NCBI RefSeq assembly: GCF_042652965.1
Contig: NZ_JBHSHL010000003.1
Coordinates: forward strand, 213,346-277,345
DNA length: 64,000 nt
Origin: Filifactor villosus
GTDB lineage: Bacteria; Bacillota; Clostridia; Peptostreptococcales; Filifactoraceae
Direction of reading: 5' to 3'
Below the pieces are notes generated by a model. The model worked only from the letters and a program-made list of their open reading frames with translations. It made no database searches and was not told the DNA's origin. How positions within the stretch are numbered: the first letter of the stretch is position 1; every line of letters starts with the position of its first letter. The translations under genes were made by a program, and so were the position numbers. Below are positions 46,095 through 57,800 of the stretch, piece by piece.

Positions 46095-47071
46095 TGTCTT
46101 ATCATATCTATAAACTGAAATTTCCTCATGGGGTCCATATAGGAGGATCCGGGGGAGCGGGGCTCGAAGGAACGGACTTTTGCATGAGATCCGATACCTT
46201 CTACAGTGCCTTCTGCCAAGAGTATGTAAGTTTATACGGAGCTGAAGAACTGGTGTCAATGGTGGAGAAAGACAGCCTTAAGGTCTCGGATCTTCTTCCG
46301 TTTAAGGGAAACATCTTCTACCTTCCCAAACCCTTTGTAAACATCGACAGGGATCAGTCCATGAGACAGAAAACGGTAGACAGAAAGAAAGTCAAGGCCT
46401 TGAACTACCTTCCTGTCGAAAAACTTCCGGACTATATCTCCTTCCTCAAGACAGGTCGGAACTTTCCTGAGGTGGATACGGACTTCGGAGACAAACAACT
46501 TCACACAAAGAACCAAATCTCAAGGGAAGGAAAAGACACCGAGCCCTATAACATAGAAATATTTCGCTTTAACAGCGAGTCGGGGCTCTATGTGATCGCG
46601 GAGTTTGATGAAGACTTCAAAGAAGTCTTTGAAACCGTTTTGGACAGCCTTTCTCTAAGAGGGATAGGAGGAAAGAAGAGCTCGAGCTGCGGACAGTTTG
46701 AGGTGTCGAAAAAAATCCTTCCGGAACAAAAAGAGACTTTGGGAACATCGGTTTCTTCTTTGTACAAGGCTCTTCATCAAAGTGCGAAGAACTATATTCT
46801 CCTCTCTTCCTATCTGCCCTTGCCGAGAGAGATAAGCGATCTGAAAAATAAAGAGAACGGCTATCAGTTGATTCGAAGAAGCGGTTTTGTCAACCTAAGC
46901 TCCTACTCGTCTCAACCGCAAAAGAGAAAGCAGGTCCATATGATATCTTCCGGATCGGTGCTTAACTTCAAGCCTGTGGGAAAAGTAGCGGACCTGAAAC
47001 TGCATGGAGCTCACAGCATCTATCGAATGGGCAAACCGCTGGTAATGGGGGTGGAACTGTGTCAAGAATAA
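46094..47071 (+). CDS. csm4: Type III-A effector subunit Csm4
   Basis: 325 residues with the N-terminal RAMP strand YKLKFPHGVHIGGSG and FCMRSDTFYSAFCQEY. A mid-protein glycine-rich GIGGKKSSSCGQFEV is present. Csm4 binds the repeat-derived 5' handle of the crRNA next to Cas10. It overlaps csm5 by 13 bases. Confidence 0.95.
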   Translation: MSYHIYKLKFPHGVHIGGSGGAGLEGTDFCMRSDTFYSAFCQEYVSLYGAEELVSMVEKDSLKVSDLLPFKGNIFYLPKPFVNIDRDQSMRQKTVDRKKVKALNYLPVEKLPDYISFLKTGRNFPEVDTDFGDKQLHTKNQISREGKDTEPYNIEIFRFNSESGLYVIAEFDEDFKEVFETVLDSLSLRGIGGKKSSSCGQFEVSKKILPEQKETLGTSVSSLYKALHQSAKNYILLSSYLPLPREISDLKNKENGYQLIRRSGFVNLSSYSSQPQKRKQVHMISSGSVLNFKPVGKVADLKLHGAHSIYRMGKPLVMGVELCQE

Positions 47072-48201
47072 AAAACTATAAAATGAATCTCCATGTACTA
47101 AGCCCCGTCCATATAGGCGGTGCGGAGTACAAGTCGAAACTGACTACGAAAGAATATATCTATGATAGGCGAAAAAAAATCCTGACAATCATCGATGCCA
47201 ACAAATTTACGGATCTGTTAATCAGAAGAAACCTCTTTGATACCTATATCGACTATATTCAAGAGAGGGTCAATACATCCAAAAAAGAACAGAACAGAAA
47301 GGCGGATATCCGCACCTTTATCCAACAGCATAAGTTGGAGGCGCAGATCCCGAGCATTGCGGCAAAAGAGTACAAAAATCTTGAGATCGATACTGAAAAC
47401 GGACGACTCAACGATATCAACCTCGTTGTCAAAGACGTCTATGGAGAGCCCTATATCCCGGGCAGCAGTATCAAGGGGGCGATGGTCACTTCTTTGCTTG
47501 TAGACTATATTATTAGTCACAGAAACGAATTTAAGGATAATATTTCCAGTATCCTCAAAGCGGCAAGAAAGGTTCAAAGCGATAGGGATGTACGAGACTA
47601 TAAAAAAACCGTATCTCGTGAAGTTGCTACCATCGAAAATCTTATTCTATACGGTACACCTAGGGCGCCTAAGGTAAAACGTTTCGGCCTGTCCGTCTCC
47701 GACACCTATAGGAGCGAGAACCTCAATACCTGCTTTCTTCAGGACATCGATGAGACAATGAAAGATGGAGATTTTAAGCCCATGCCCTTGGCACGGGAAT
47801 ACATCGCACCGGGAAGCAGACTGTTCTGCGATATCTCCTTGGATTTTGATCGATTTAAAGAATCAAGATTAAAGGTTGAGAGTATGGATGATGTTTTCGA
47901 TGCCATCGAGAGGTCCGCTTTATATTTGACTACAGTCTGTATCCCTTACGCAGGAAAAGAAACAGACCTGATCTTGGGGGCGAACACCGGCTTCCATCAG
48001 AAGACGGTGGTCCATGCCCTGTTTGACAACGAAAAGGAGAGACTTGATGTCGTAAGAAAACTCCTGCACAAAGGCTCAAAGAAGAAAATAACCAACCATC
48101 TTAACGATAAATATGCTCCACGAGTTATCAACCGTGTGATATGGGATACCTACGAAGAACTGGCGGGTGTGGTAAGGCTGGATATAGTGGAGGAAGAGTA
48201 A
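47059..48201 (+). CDS. csm5: Type III-A effector subunit Csm5
   Basis: 380 residues; GTG start inside csm4. The RAMP N-terminus reads NLHVLSPVHIGGAEYKSK, and YIPGSSIKGAMVTSLL is the second family signature. Csm5 caps the 3' end of the crRNA and recruits maturation nucleases. It ends at the cas6 start (TAATG). Confidence 0.95.
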   Translation: MSRIKNYKMNLHVLSPVHIGGAEYKSKLTTKEYIYDRRKKILTIIDANKFTDLLIRRNLFDTYIDYIQERVNTSKKEQNRKADIRTFIQQHKLEAQIPSIAAKEYKNLEIDTENGRLNDINLVVKDVYGEPYIPGSSIKGAMVTSLLVDYIISHRNEFKDNISSILKAARKVQSDRDVRDYKKTVSREVATIENLILYGTPRAPKVKRFGLSVSDTYRSENLNTCFLQDIDETMKDGDFKPMPLAREYIAPGSRLFCDISLDFDRFKESRLKVESMDDVFDAIERSALYLTTVCIPYAGKETDLILGANTGFHQKTVVHALFDNEKERLDVVRKLLHKGSKKKITNHLNDKYAPRVINRVIWDTYEELAGVVRLDIVEEE

Positions 48202-48929
48202 TGTTAGCCAAGATGAATATCGAACTGCAAGGGGGCAGTCTTCATCCCAATATGGCCTCGTTGTTTCACGGGTACTTGATGAAGGAGATAGAGCCCTCCT
48301 TTGCCGAGTACCTCCATTACAACCAAACCAATCCCTTCACTTCCTGCATCGTTCGGGAGAAGTCGGGAGACAAAGCCCATTGGAGGATCACCACCTTCAA
48401 TAAAAGGGCCTATGATAGGATCATCGCCCCTTTGGCAGGCAGGAGCAGTGACAGCATCTATATTGAGCATAAGGATATGGAGTTTCAGATCAGGAATATG
48501 AAGGTGGAAAAAAGCAGTTTTGAAGAACTCTACCTCAATACGAAGAGAACTCCGAGGCTCCGCCTCTTGACGCCCACCTCCTTCAAATCGGACGGACGCA
48601 CCCATATTTTTCCCGATGTCAAAGTCCTGTTGAACGGAGTTATCAACAAGATAAACCTGCACTCCGACTCGATCAGGATCGAAGATGAACATGCCTTGGA
48701 AGAGCTGATGAAGGGGATGTACCTGAGAGATTACAACCTTCGTACTGCGGTTTTCAGCATGGAAAAAATAAAAGTCAAAGGCTTTATCGGGACCCTCGAC
48801 GTAGGCTTGTATGGAGATCCCGCCTTGCTTGAGCTTTTGAACTTCATCTTAGCCTCAGCCGAATATACGGGACTTGGGATCAAAACTTCACTTGGAATGG
48901 GAGGAGTAAACATTGAATACAGAAATTGA
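48201..48929 (+). CDS. cas6: CRISPR repeat endoribonuclease Cas6
   Basis: 242 residues. The N-terminal pattern LFHGYLMKEIEPSFAEYLHY..PFTSC and the C-terminal glycine-rich loop GLGIKTSLGMGGV mark a Cas6. It should cut each repeat 3' of the CTCC-GAAA-GGAG stem, leaving an eight-base handle ACGGAAAC on the crRNA. Likely catalytic His residues lie in the N-terminal pattern, but which one acts is not determinable here. It is coupled to csm5 by a TAATG overlap. Confidence 0.93.
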   Translation: MLAKMNIELQGGSLHPNMASLFHGYLMKEIEPSFAEYLHYNQTNPFTSCIVREKSGDKAHWRITTFNKRAYDRIIAPLAGRSSDSIYIEHKDMEFQIRNMKVEKSSFEELYLNTKRTPRLRLLTPTSFKSDGRTHIFPDVKVLLNGVINKINLHSDSIRIEDEHALEELMKGMYLRDYNLRTAVFSMEKIKVKGFIGTLDVGLYGDPALLELLNFILASAEYTGLGIKTSLGMGGVNIEYRN

Positions 48930-50355
48930 TATGACCAAAGAAAGGGTATTGCTCACCTTTGCGGGCAATACCGACCCCACCAGGGGGCAGCATGACGGAC
49001 CCATCCTTCACATCTGCCGTTACTATAGACCTCAAAAAATCTATTTGATACTGACAAAGGAAATGCAGGAGAGGGATGAGAAACCACATGATTTTTACCG
49101 GAGAGCCCTTGATCGTAACTTGCCCGGTTATGAGTACGAACTGATTCGCTTCCGCACGGACATTGTGGATGCACATAAGTTTGAGAGTTACTTCGATATC
49201 GTATATAAAGTATTTGAACAGATTAAGAAAGACAGCGAAGGCAAAGACATTGAAGTCCTTGTCAACCTTACCTCCGGAACCACTCAGATGGCGAGTAACC
49301 TTGTAACTTATATCGTGGATGCCGAAAATTTGAAACTCACACCCGTTCAAGTATCCACACCGGAGCGTAAGAGCAATACCGAAAAACCCGTAGGGCTTGA
49401 TTACGATGTGGGGCTGGAAGCCGAGATGAATCTGGATAACGAAGGAGAAACGGTGTGTAGACTGATTTCTCCCGATTTGAGAAGATACACAAGGATCCGT
49501 CTCAAAAGTCAGGTTGGACGGTTGTTGGATCGATATGAGTATGTGGCATCGATAGAACTATTGAAACAAAAAGTGTTTGATAAAGATCAGGAACTCAATA
49601 CCTTGCTTAACTTCGCGTTGGAAAGAAGAGTGTTGAGCGGTCTGGAGAGCAATGCCAAACTTCATCCTCTGTCAAACAAAAACTACGATAAACTCTATTA
49701 CTATACCAAGAGCAAAAAAGAGACGAGAGTACCCTTGTGGTATGAAGTGGCAGACTACTTTGCTCTGGCTCTGACAAAAGAGAAGGTAAAGGACATAAGC
49801 GGATATTCTCTTATGATAGAGCCCTTTACGGTCAACCTCTATCTTTCGATTTTGTCAGAGTTGTTCGGCAAAAACTTAAATCAACTGTTTGAAGCTGTTT
49901 ATAGCAGAAAGAAAACATCCTCTGCGGATGTAAGCTATAAAATATCGACAAAGAAATTAGGCGAAGAGCTCAAGAAAAAAATCGAAAAGGATATGAATAT
50001 CTTTGAACTTAAAGAAGGGACCTATATTTCAGACAAAGTATTGGTATCGATGATTTGCTATTTTATCGAAGAAAAAGAAGAAGCTAAGAGGGTCGTCAGT
50101 TTGGAGGACTTCAAAGAGCTTTCGGAAACATTGGAGAAGGTAAAACCGGTCCGAAATATGTTGGCTCATAGCTTAAAATCCATCACAGAACATGATTTTA
50201 GAGAGGAAGCGGGAGTGGAAGTATCCAAGGTCAGCAGTACTATTAAAAATTTCCTGACCAAATATTATACCCCCTTGGGTTTCAAACCAAGTATGCTTGA
50301 TATTTACGACAATATCAACAAAGAAATCAAAAGGATCTTGGAAGAAGAAAAATAA
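48913..50355 (+). CDS. csm6: Csm6 (CARF-HEPN cyclic-oligoadenylate-activated RNase)
   Basis: 480 residues from a TTG with GGAGG 7 bases upstream, inside the end of cas6; an ATG at 48931 has no site. The N-terminal CARF domain shows LLTFAGNTDPTRGQHDGP and the ligand-loop motif NLTSGTTQM (about 118). The C-terminal HEPN domain has the RNase motif R-x4-H as RNMLAH (Arg414, His419). Cyclic oligoadenylate from Cas10 binding to the CARF dimer would switch on non-specific RNA cleavage. One copy only is seen. Confidence 0.96.
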   Translation: MNTEIDMTKERVLLTFAGNTDPTRGQHDGPILHICRYYRPQKIYLILTKEMQERDEKPHDFYRRALDRNLPGYEYELIRFRTDIVDAHKFESYFDIVYKVFEQIKKDSEGKDIEVLVNLTSGTTQMASNLVTYIVDAENLKLTPVQVSTPERKSNTEKPVGLDYDVGLEAEMNLDNEGETVCRLISPDLRRYTRIRLKSQVGRLLDRYEYVASIELLKQKVFDKDQELNTLLNFALERRVLSGLESNAKLHPLSNKNYDKLYYYTKSKKETRVPLWYEVADYFALALTKEKVKDISGYSLMIEPFTVNLYLSILSELFGKNLNQLFEAVYSRKKTSSADVSYKISTKKLGEELKKKIEKDMNIFELKEGTYISDKVLVSMICYFIEEKEEAKRVVSLEDFKELSETLEKVKPVRNMLAHSLKSITEHDFREEAGVEVSKVSSTIKNFLTKYYTPLGFKPSMLDIYDNINKEIKRILEEEK

Positions 50356-50374
50356 AACAAGAAGGAGGAACATC

Positions 50375-51382
50375 ATGAGTAATCTGTACCTTTACGAACA
50401 AGGCATTACCGTAGGACACAAAGAAAACCGTCTTCATATTGAAGACAAAAACAATCAGGAGCGGTTTATCCCCATCGAACACATCGATAACGTTATTGTC
50501 TTCGGAGGGGTACAGCTTACATCCTCCTGTATCCAAAATCTTCTTACAAGAGGGATTCATTTGACTTGGCTCTCCAAGACAGGATCCTATTATGGCAGAT
50601 TGGAGTCGACAAGCCATGTCAATATCCACAGACAGAGGATGCAGTTCAAAAAAAGTGAGGAGGAAGATTTTCGGCTTGGGATCTCAAAACGATTTATTGA
50701 GGGAAAAGCTCGAAACCAAAGGACCATCCTCCTTCGTCTCAACCGCTACAAAAAACAGAGCGAAATGCAAGTCATCCTCGACGAGATGGCAAAAATCATC
50801 CAAAGCATAGATCGGATAGAAACCATAGAAGCCCTCATGGGAAAAGAAGGTTATCTTGCAAAACTCTACTATCGAGGTTTGAACTTAATCTTAAAAGAAG
50901 AATTTGCTTTCGAGAAGAGGACCAAACGTCCTCCTAAAGATCCTTTCAATGCGATCTTGAGTTTTGCCTATACCCTCCTACACTATGAGATCTTTACCGC
51001 CGTTACCAGCAAAGGCCTAAATCCTTATGTAGCCTTCCTACATGCGGACAAGCACAACCATCCGGCGCTTTGCTCCGACTTAATGGAAGAATGGAGGCCC
51101 ATACTGGTTGACTCCCTTGCAGTAGCTTTGATCAACAATGGAAAAATAAACCTTGAAGACTTTGAAGAAAACAAAGTGGTAAACGGCGTCTTTCTGACAA
51201 AGGAGGGATGCAAGATTATCATTGAAGAATTCGAAAAAAGGTTAAGACAGGAAGTGCACTATATTACCGAAGTACCTTATAAAATGAGCTTTCGTCGGAT
51301 GCTGGAATATCAAGCGATGCAACTGATAAAAGCCATGGAAGATAACGATGGGAATTTCTATCAGAGTGTATTGATCAGGTGA
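50375..51382 (+). CDS. cas1: CRISPR adaptation integrase Cas1
   Basis: 335 residues from the ATG with AAGGAGG upstream; earlier in-frame residues overlap csm6 and look non-coding. The catalytic metal residues are in MGKEGYLAKLYY (Glu), FLHADKHNHP (His) and EEWRPILVD. RPPKDPFNAILSFAYTLL is a strong Cas1 signature. Together with Cas2 it inserts new spacers at the leader end of the array. There is no fused reverse transcriptase, so spacers are expected to come from DNA. Confidence 0.97.
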   Translation: MSNLYLYEQGITVGHKENRLHIEDKNNQERFIPIEHIDNVIVFGGVQLTSSCIQNLLTRGIHLTWLSKTGSYYGRLESTSHVNIHRQRMQFKKSEEEDFRLGISKRFIEGKARNQRTILLRLNRYKKQSEMQVILDEMAKIIQSIDRIETIEALMGKEGYLAKLYYRGLNLILKEEFAFEKRTKRPPKDPFNAILSFAYTLLHYEIFTAVTSKGLNPYVAFLHADKHNHPALCSDLMEEWRPILVDSLAVALINNGKINLEDFEENKVVNGVFLTKEGCKIIIEEFEKRLRQEVHYITEVPYKMSFRRMLEYQAMQLIKAMEDNDGNFYQSVLIR

Positions 51383-51386
51383 TGGT

Positions 51387-51710
51387 ATGGAACAATGGGA
51401 TGTATTGGAAGAAGACTTTGAACAACTGTACTTGGAAGACACCGTAACAGTTGTCGTCATCTACGACATTATTTCGAACACGAGAAGGACGAAACTGTCC
51501 AAACTGTTGTGCGGTTATGGATATCGGATCCAAAAATCTGCATTTGAGTGTATACTTTCCAAGGAGAAATGTGATAAAATGTTAAGAGAGATAGAAACTT
51601 TCGCACAAAAAGATGACTTGATAAGGATCTATCGACTCAACCAAATGGTTCAAACCACTGTATATGGAGAGAGGCAGGAAGCGGAAAATGAATTGTATTA
51701 CTTTGTTTAA
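51387..51710 (+). CDS. cas2: CRISPR adaptation protein Cas2
   Basis: 107 residues, 4 bases after cas1. The ferredoxin-like N-terminus TVVVIYDIISNTRRTKLSKLLCGYGYRIQKSAFEC with its conserved Asp is typical. It forms the Cas1-Cas2 integration complex as a structural dimer. The CRISPR leader begins right after its stop. Confidence 0.96.
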   Translation: MEQWDVLEEDFEQLYLEDTVTVVVIYDIISNTRRTKLSKLLCGYGYRIQKSAFECILSKEKCDKMLREIETFAQKDDLIRIYRLNQMVQTTVYGERQEAENELYYFV

Positions 51711-51843
51711 GGCTCCCGATATAGCAATATCAATAGATACAAAGGATATTTTTGCAGAAAAACACAAAAAATTTCCAAATGGATCGACCCTCCCGAAAAT
51801 GCACCTTGAAAGCATTGCAACTACTATTCTCTATAAGCATAGG
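51711..51843 (+). promoter_or_regulatory. CRISPR leader
   Basis: 133 AT-rich bases between cas2 and the first repeat. TTGAAA at 51806 and TATAAG at 51832 could form a promoter, but the 20-base spacing is long. Orientation is set by the cas operon, by the intact repeats on this side and by the degenerate repeats at the far end. Confidence 0.7.
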
Positions 51844-54800
51844 GTTTGAAAGAACCTAACTCCGAAAGGAGACGGAAACCAGTTTCCTCTTGTAATGGGA
51901 AGTGCAAAGGTCATAATGGTTTGAAAGAACCTAACTCCGAAAGGAGACGGAAACGAAGATCCTGATTTTTTAAAAACTCCATTACCTTTTTGTTTGAAAG
52001 AACCTAACTCCGAAAGGAGACGGAAACACTTCGAAGCTACATTTGACAAGAAAAAAACAGAAATCGTTTGAAAGAACCTAACTCCGAAAGGAGACGGAAA
52101 CGGGATACATCTCACTTAGTTTGATTAAGACGTTATCCGGGTTTGAAAGAACCTAACTCCGAAAGGAGACGGAAACTAGAATAATTTATAAGAGGATACA
52201 AGATCCAATGTCTTGTGTTTGAAAGAACCTAACTCCGAAAGGAGACGGAAACGCATGACATCTGAAAAAGGGAAGAGTGTAGTTCAATCTCGTTTGAAAG
52301 AACCTAACTCCGAAAGGAGACGGAAACTTGAGCCAAGCAGGGATCGTCAGTGTCTTTTTGACGGCTTGTTTGAAAGAACCTAACTCCGAAAGGAGACGGA
52401 AACTCTCTTAATAGGATTACTATAGTAACTACAGCACCCACTAGTTTGAAAGAACCTAACTCCGAAAGGAGACGGAAACTACCAATATCCCTAGCAAGCG
52501 TTTCTATATCTTTTCAGGTTTGAAAGAACCTAACTCCGAAAGGAGACGGAAACTTATGGATTCTTTGAACTTTACCTTTAAGACACTCATCCGTTTGAAA
52601 GAACCTAACTCCGAAAGGAGACGGAAACTTGTGTCCACATCTGTTGCTACATCTTCAAACATTTTATGTTTGAAAGAACCTAACTCCGAAAGGAGACGGA
52701 AACCAAGAAAATTGTAATCGTATGGAAGCGATAAGAAGAGCGTTTGAAAGAACCTAACTCCGAAAGGAGACGGAAACCTACACCCTTCTACTTTTTTCAC
52801 CGCAAAAAACATGTTGAAGGTTTGAAAGAACCTAACTCCGAAAGGAGACGGAAACCGAAGATCACGACGTTCCAAACGAAGAACTACTTCAAAGCGTTTG
52901 AAAGAACCTAACTCCGAAAGGAGACGGAAACTGGAAAAAAAGAAGAAGCGTTGAAAAAGTTGAAAAATCGTTTGAAAGAACCTAACTCCGAAAGGAGACG
53001 GAAACTATCACCATCTTCAAAATCACTAATATCTTTCGCATAAAAAGTTTGAAAGAACCTAACTCCGAAAGGAGACGGAAACAAAGGCTTACCAAAGTTT
53101 GCCTTGAAATGGTCTTTATCACGTTTGAAAGAACCTAACTCCGAAAGGAGACGGAAACCTATTTTAATTTTACCTTAGTAAAGACTGTCATTGTGTCGTT
53201 TGAAAGAACCTAACTCCGAAAGGAGACGGAAACTAGACGTAGAAGGGTTGTGTACTCTGATAGTAGAATACAGTTTGAAAGAACCTAACTCCGAAAGGAG
53301 ACGGAAACTCTTTTACCGCCTTCTTAGTAGAAGGCTTTACCTTCTCAGTTTGAAAGAACCTAACTCCGAAAGGAGACGGAAACTAAAGAGGTACTACTGA
53401 TAATGGTAGTACAAGTAGTGTGTTTGAAAGAACCTAACTCCGAAAGGAGACGGAAACGTTTCCTTTTTATCTAAATACCAGTGATTAAGATTTGTAAAGT
53501 TTGAAAGAACCTAACTCCGAAAGGAGACGGAAACTATAACCACCTCCTATTTTTCATTTGCTCTATATAAAACGTTTGAAAGAACCTAACTCCGAAAGGA
53601 GACGGAAACTCTAACCTATCGTGCACTATAGTTATAGGGAGAATAGTGTTTGAAAGAACCTAACTCCGAAAGGAGACGGAAACTCGAAGTACGGATCTTC
53701 GTACTTCTCGTGGAAATCCCGAGTTTGAAAGAACCTAACTCCGAAAGGAGACGGAAACTAACAAAAATGATTTCCGTAAGTGGTTATGAGACGCTTGTTT
53801 GAAAGAACCTAACTCCGAAAGGAGACGGAAACCATAATCTTACCTCCTTACATATACATGCGGGCAATTTGAGAGTTTGAAAGAACCTAACTCCGAAAGG
53901 AGACGGAAACAAACAAAAAGGAGATGTTATTATGATATCAAAAAGAGAAGGTTTGAAAGAACCTAACTCCGAAAGGAGACGGAAACTCACTCAGTTTGCT
54001 TACTTTGAGGTTGCCTATCATTCGGGTTTGAAAGAACCTAACTCCGAAAGGAGACGGAAACTCGTTAGTGTGTAGCTCTTTTTCATGATAGATTCCTCCA
54101 GTTTGAAAGAACCTAACTCCGAAAGGAGACGGAAACAATGTGAAGAGTTGATAGATAGAATTATTCCTGTATGTTTGAAAGAACCTAACTCCGAAAGGAG
54201 ACGGAAACTAATATTTTTCATAGTTATACCTCATCTTTCCCGGGCTGTTTGAAAGAACCTAACTCCGAAAGGAGACGGAAACTCTGTCTCATCTGATGCT
54301 CTATAGCAATTCACCATTAGAGTTTGAAAGAACCTAACTCCGAAAGGAGACGGAAACTCGGCAACACCATCTCTTGGTGGAGTAAGGAGAACGTTTGTTT
54401 GAAAGAACCTAACTCCGAAAGGAGACGGAAACCTTGCTAGAGAGTGAGGTGATGTAGAATGCACCTCAAAGTTTGAAAGAACCTAACTCCGAAAGGAGAC
54501 GGAAACTGGCGTAGTTTCTTCAAAGTAACTACCTTTTTGTTTTGGCAAGTTTGAAAGAACCTAACTCCGAAAGGAGACGGAAACTTAGTTAGAGTGCCTA
54601 TAACCTCTTTAATTACTTCTGTTTGAAAGAACCTAACTCCGAAAGGAGACGGAAACCTGCCATCGTCTCGGGTCTGTCGAAACAGCTTGTCCTTGTTTGA
54701 AAGAACCTAACTCCGAAAGGAGACGGAAACTGAAGGAGGGTTTGCCCGCGGAGTAGAAAGGGTAGAGTTTGAAAGAACCTAACTCCGAAAGGAGACGGAA

Positions 54801-57800
54801 ACTTGTTCGTAAAGAACTTTCTTCCTTCATTTAACATAGATTGTTTGAAAGAACCTAACTCCGAAAGGAGACGGAAACCGCTTGATAATCTAATGACACA
54901 ACAGATTATCCCTGAGTTTGAAAGAACCTAACTCCGAAAGGAGACGGAAACTAGTAAGGGAGATTTTCAAAATATACGACATTACAAATGTTTGAAAGAA
55001 CCTAACTCCGAAAGGAGACGGAAACCTGTTTCTTCTACACTTCCATCGGCAACAACAGTCGCATGGTTTGAAAGAACCTAACTCCGAAAGGAGACGGAAA
55101 CAATTTCTTCAGCATTTGCAAACAATGTTTCATTTGTAAAGTTTGAAAGAACCTAACTCCGAAAGGAGACGGAAACTGGTTGGTAACATTGAATATGCAA
55201 GTGCTGGTTGGATGTGTAAGTTTGAAAGAACCTAACTCCGAAAGGAGACGGAAACGAAAGATGTATTTGGATGAAAGGACCCTTCCGACTTAGTTTGAAA
55301 GAACCTAACTCCGAAAGGAGACGGAAACGTCAAGAAGCTAAAAGGGGATATAAACCGAATGGAGGGCGTTTGAAAGAACCTAACTCCGAAAGGAGACGGA
55401 AACTATGCCTGACGATGCATCTTACGCAAACGTTGTAATCTTGTTTGAAAGAACCTAACTCCGAAAGGAGACGGAAACATTATACGAAGGGAATAGAGTG
55501 GGTTAATATATCGTTTGAAAGAACCTAACTCCGAAAGGAGACGGAAACTATATTGTCTCAATCTCTCAAGCTGTTTGTATAATTTGCCAGTTTGAAAGAA
55601 CCTAACTCCGAAAGGAGACGGAAACTTGCTCGGTCAATGTCGTTCATAGAAATGCCTACTTCCGAGTTTGAAAGAACCTAACTCCGAAAGGAGACGGAAA
55701 CTAACAGTTTATTAATGTACTGTATTATTCATTATAATAGGTTTGAAAGAACCTAACTCCGAAAGGAGACGGAAACTTTAAGGAGTCCAGCACCTCCTCT
55801 CTCAGTAAGGATTGACGGTTTGAAAGAACCTAACTCCGAAAGGAGACGGAAACAAGATACCTAAAACCTTCCTAACACAAGCCCCTTATACCAGTTTGAA
55901 AGAACCTAACTCCGAAAGGAGACGGAAACTCCAGATTCTTTTTGTGCTTGCCTGTTATTTGTTTCAAACAGTTTGAAAGAACCTAACTCCGAAAGGAGAC
56001 GGAAACTCTTTGTTTCATTGCGTCCACCGTTTCACCGAACGGATCCGTTTGAAAGAACCTAACTCCGAAAGGAGACGGAAACTCGTCTTGTGTTTCAAAC
56101 GTGTATCGTTCCCCTTTTTCCAAGTTTGAAAGAACCTAACTCCGAAAGGAGACGGAAACTCGAAATATATCCTTTCTATGAACCTTTGTTTTATCTCGTT
56201 TGAAAGAACCTAACTCCGAAAGGAGACGGAAACTTGTTGAACTCGTCTTTTGTCACAAAGTTCGATGTGTCCGTTTGAAAGAACCTAACTCCGAAAGGAG
56301 ACGGAAACATGATTGAATTATGCAATTAAAAGCAAAGCATTCTCAGTTTGAAAGAACCTAACTCCGAAAGGAGACGGAAACTATCTTAGCTTCGGATTCC
56401 TTACCATTTTCGTCCACCAAGTTTGAAAGAACCTAACTCCGAAAGGAGACGGAAACTCGAATATACCCAACGTGAGGGCATTCGTCGCACCGAGTTTGAA
56501 AGAACCTAACTCCGAAAGGAGACGGAAACTTAAATGCATTACATCACCCCCTCTTTGTATATTCTCTTGTTTGAAAGAACCTAACTCCGAAAGGAGACGG
56601 AAACCTTCTGCCGCGGCCACTTTTTCCTCCTGCACAGGATCGGGTTTGAAAGAACCTAACTCCGAAAGGAGACGGAAACGTTTAAAGCTACCTTTTTCTT
56701 GGGCTTTTTTCACCTTCTCAAGTTTGAAAGAACCTAACTCCGAAAGGAGACGGAAACGCCTAGTTCTTCTCTTTCTTTGTTGCTCTCCGCGGCCGCGTTT
56801 GAAAGAACCTAACTCCGAAAGGAGACGGAAACCAAACATTGAAAAACACTATCCAAAGAAAACTTGTTTGGTTTGAAAGAACCTAACTCCGAAAGGAGAC
56901 GGAAACGGATTTATCAGTAAATCGACAAGAGTTCGTGAGAAACCTGTTTGAAAGAACCTAACTCCGAAAGGAGACGGAAACTTGCTTCAATATGATTTTT
57001 TAAAAAAATAAATTAAAAAAAGTTTGAAAGAACCTAACTCCGAAAGGAGACGGAAACAAATGAAAAAGGAGAGATTGTTATGTACAATTACAGAGTTTGA
57101 AAGAACCTAACTCCGAAAGGAGACGGAAACGGAATTTAAAAAATAATTACCTAAACTTTTTTCATTTGTTTGAAAGAACCTAACTCCGAAAGGAGACGGA
57201 AACTTTTCTGCGCGAGCGATTATTGAAGATTACACTTCAAACGTTTGAAAGAACCTAACTCCGAAAGGAGACGGAAACTTTTTCATTTTCGTTCTCCTTT
57301 TCTCCCTCTGTGAGGGCTGGTTTGAAAGAACCTAACTCCGAAAGGAGACGGAAACAATATTATTTTTTTAGGCTTGGAAGTACTTCTTTATCTAGTTTGA
57401 AAGAACCTAACTCCGAAAGGAGACGGAAACTTTCGCTTCTTTGGTAGGTTTTGATCCAATCAACGGATCGGTTTGAAAGAACCTAACTCCGAAAGGAGAC
57501 GGAAACCTCCAACAGTGCTTTACGTTCGCTCTCAGGTAATTCGTTTGAAAGAACCTAACTCCGAAAGGAGACGGAAACTCTTTTGATACTTTGTGCTTTG
57601 ACTGTTTTTTCTTTTGTTTGAAAGAACCTAACTCCGAAAGGAGACGGAAACTGGATCAAACCCAGCACTCTCGTCTTTTCTTTTTCCAAGTTTGAAAGAA
57701 CCTAACTCCGAAAGGAGACGGAAACTTTGTTTGCTTATTTTGTGCTAAGTGCAAAAATAGAATGTTTGAAAGAACCTAACTCCGAAAGGAGACGGAAACT

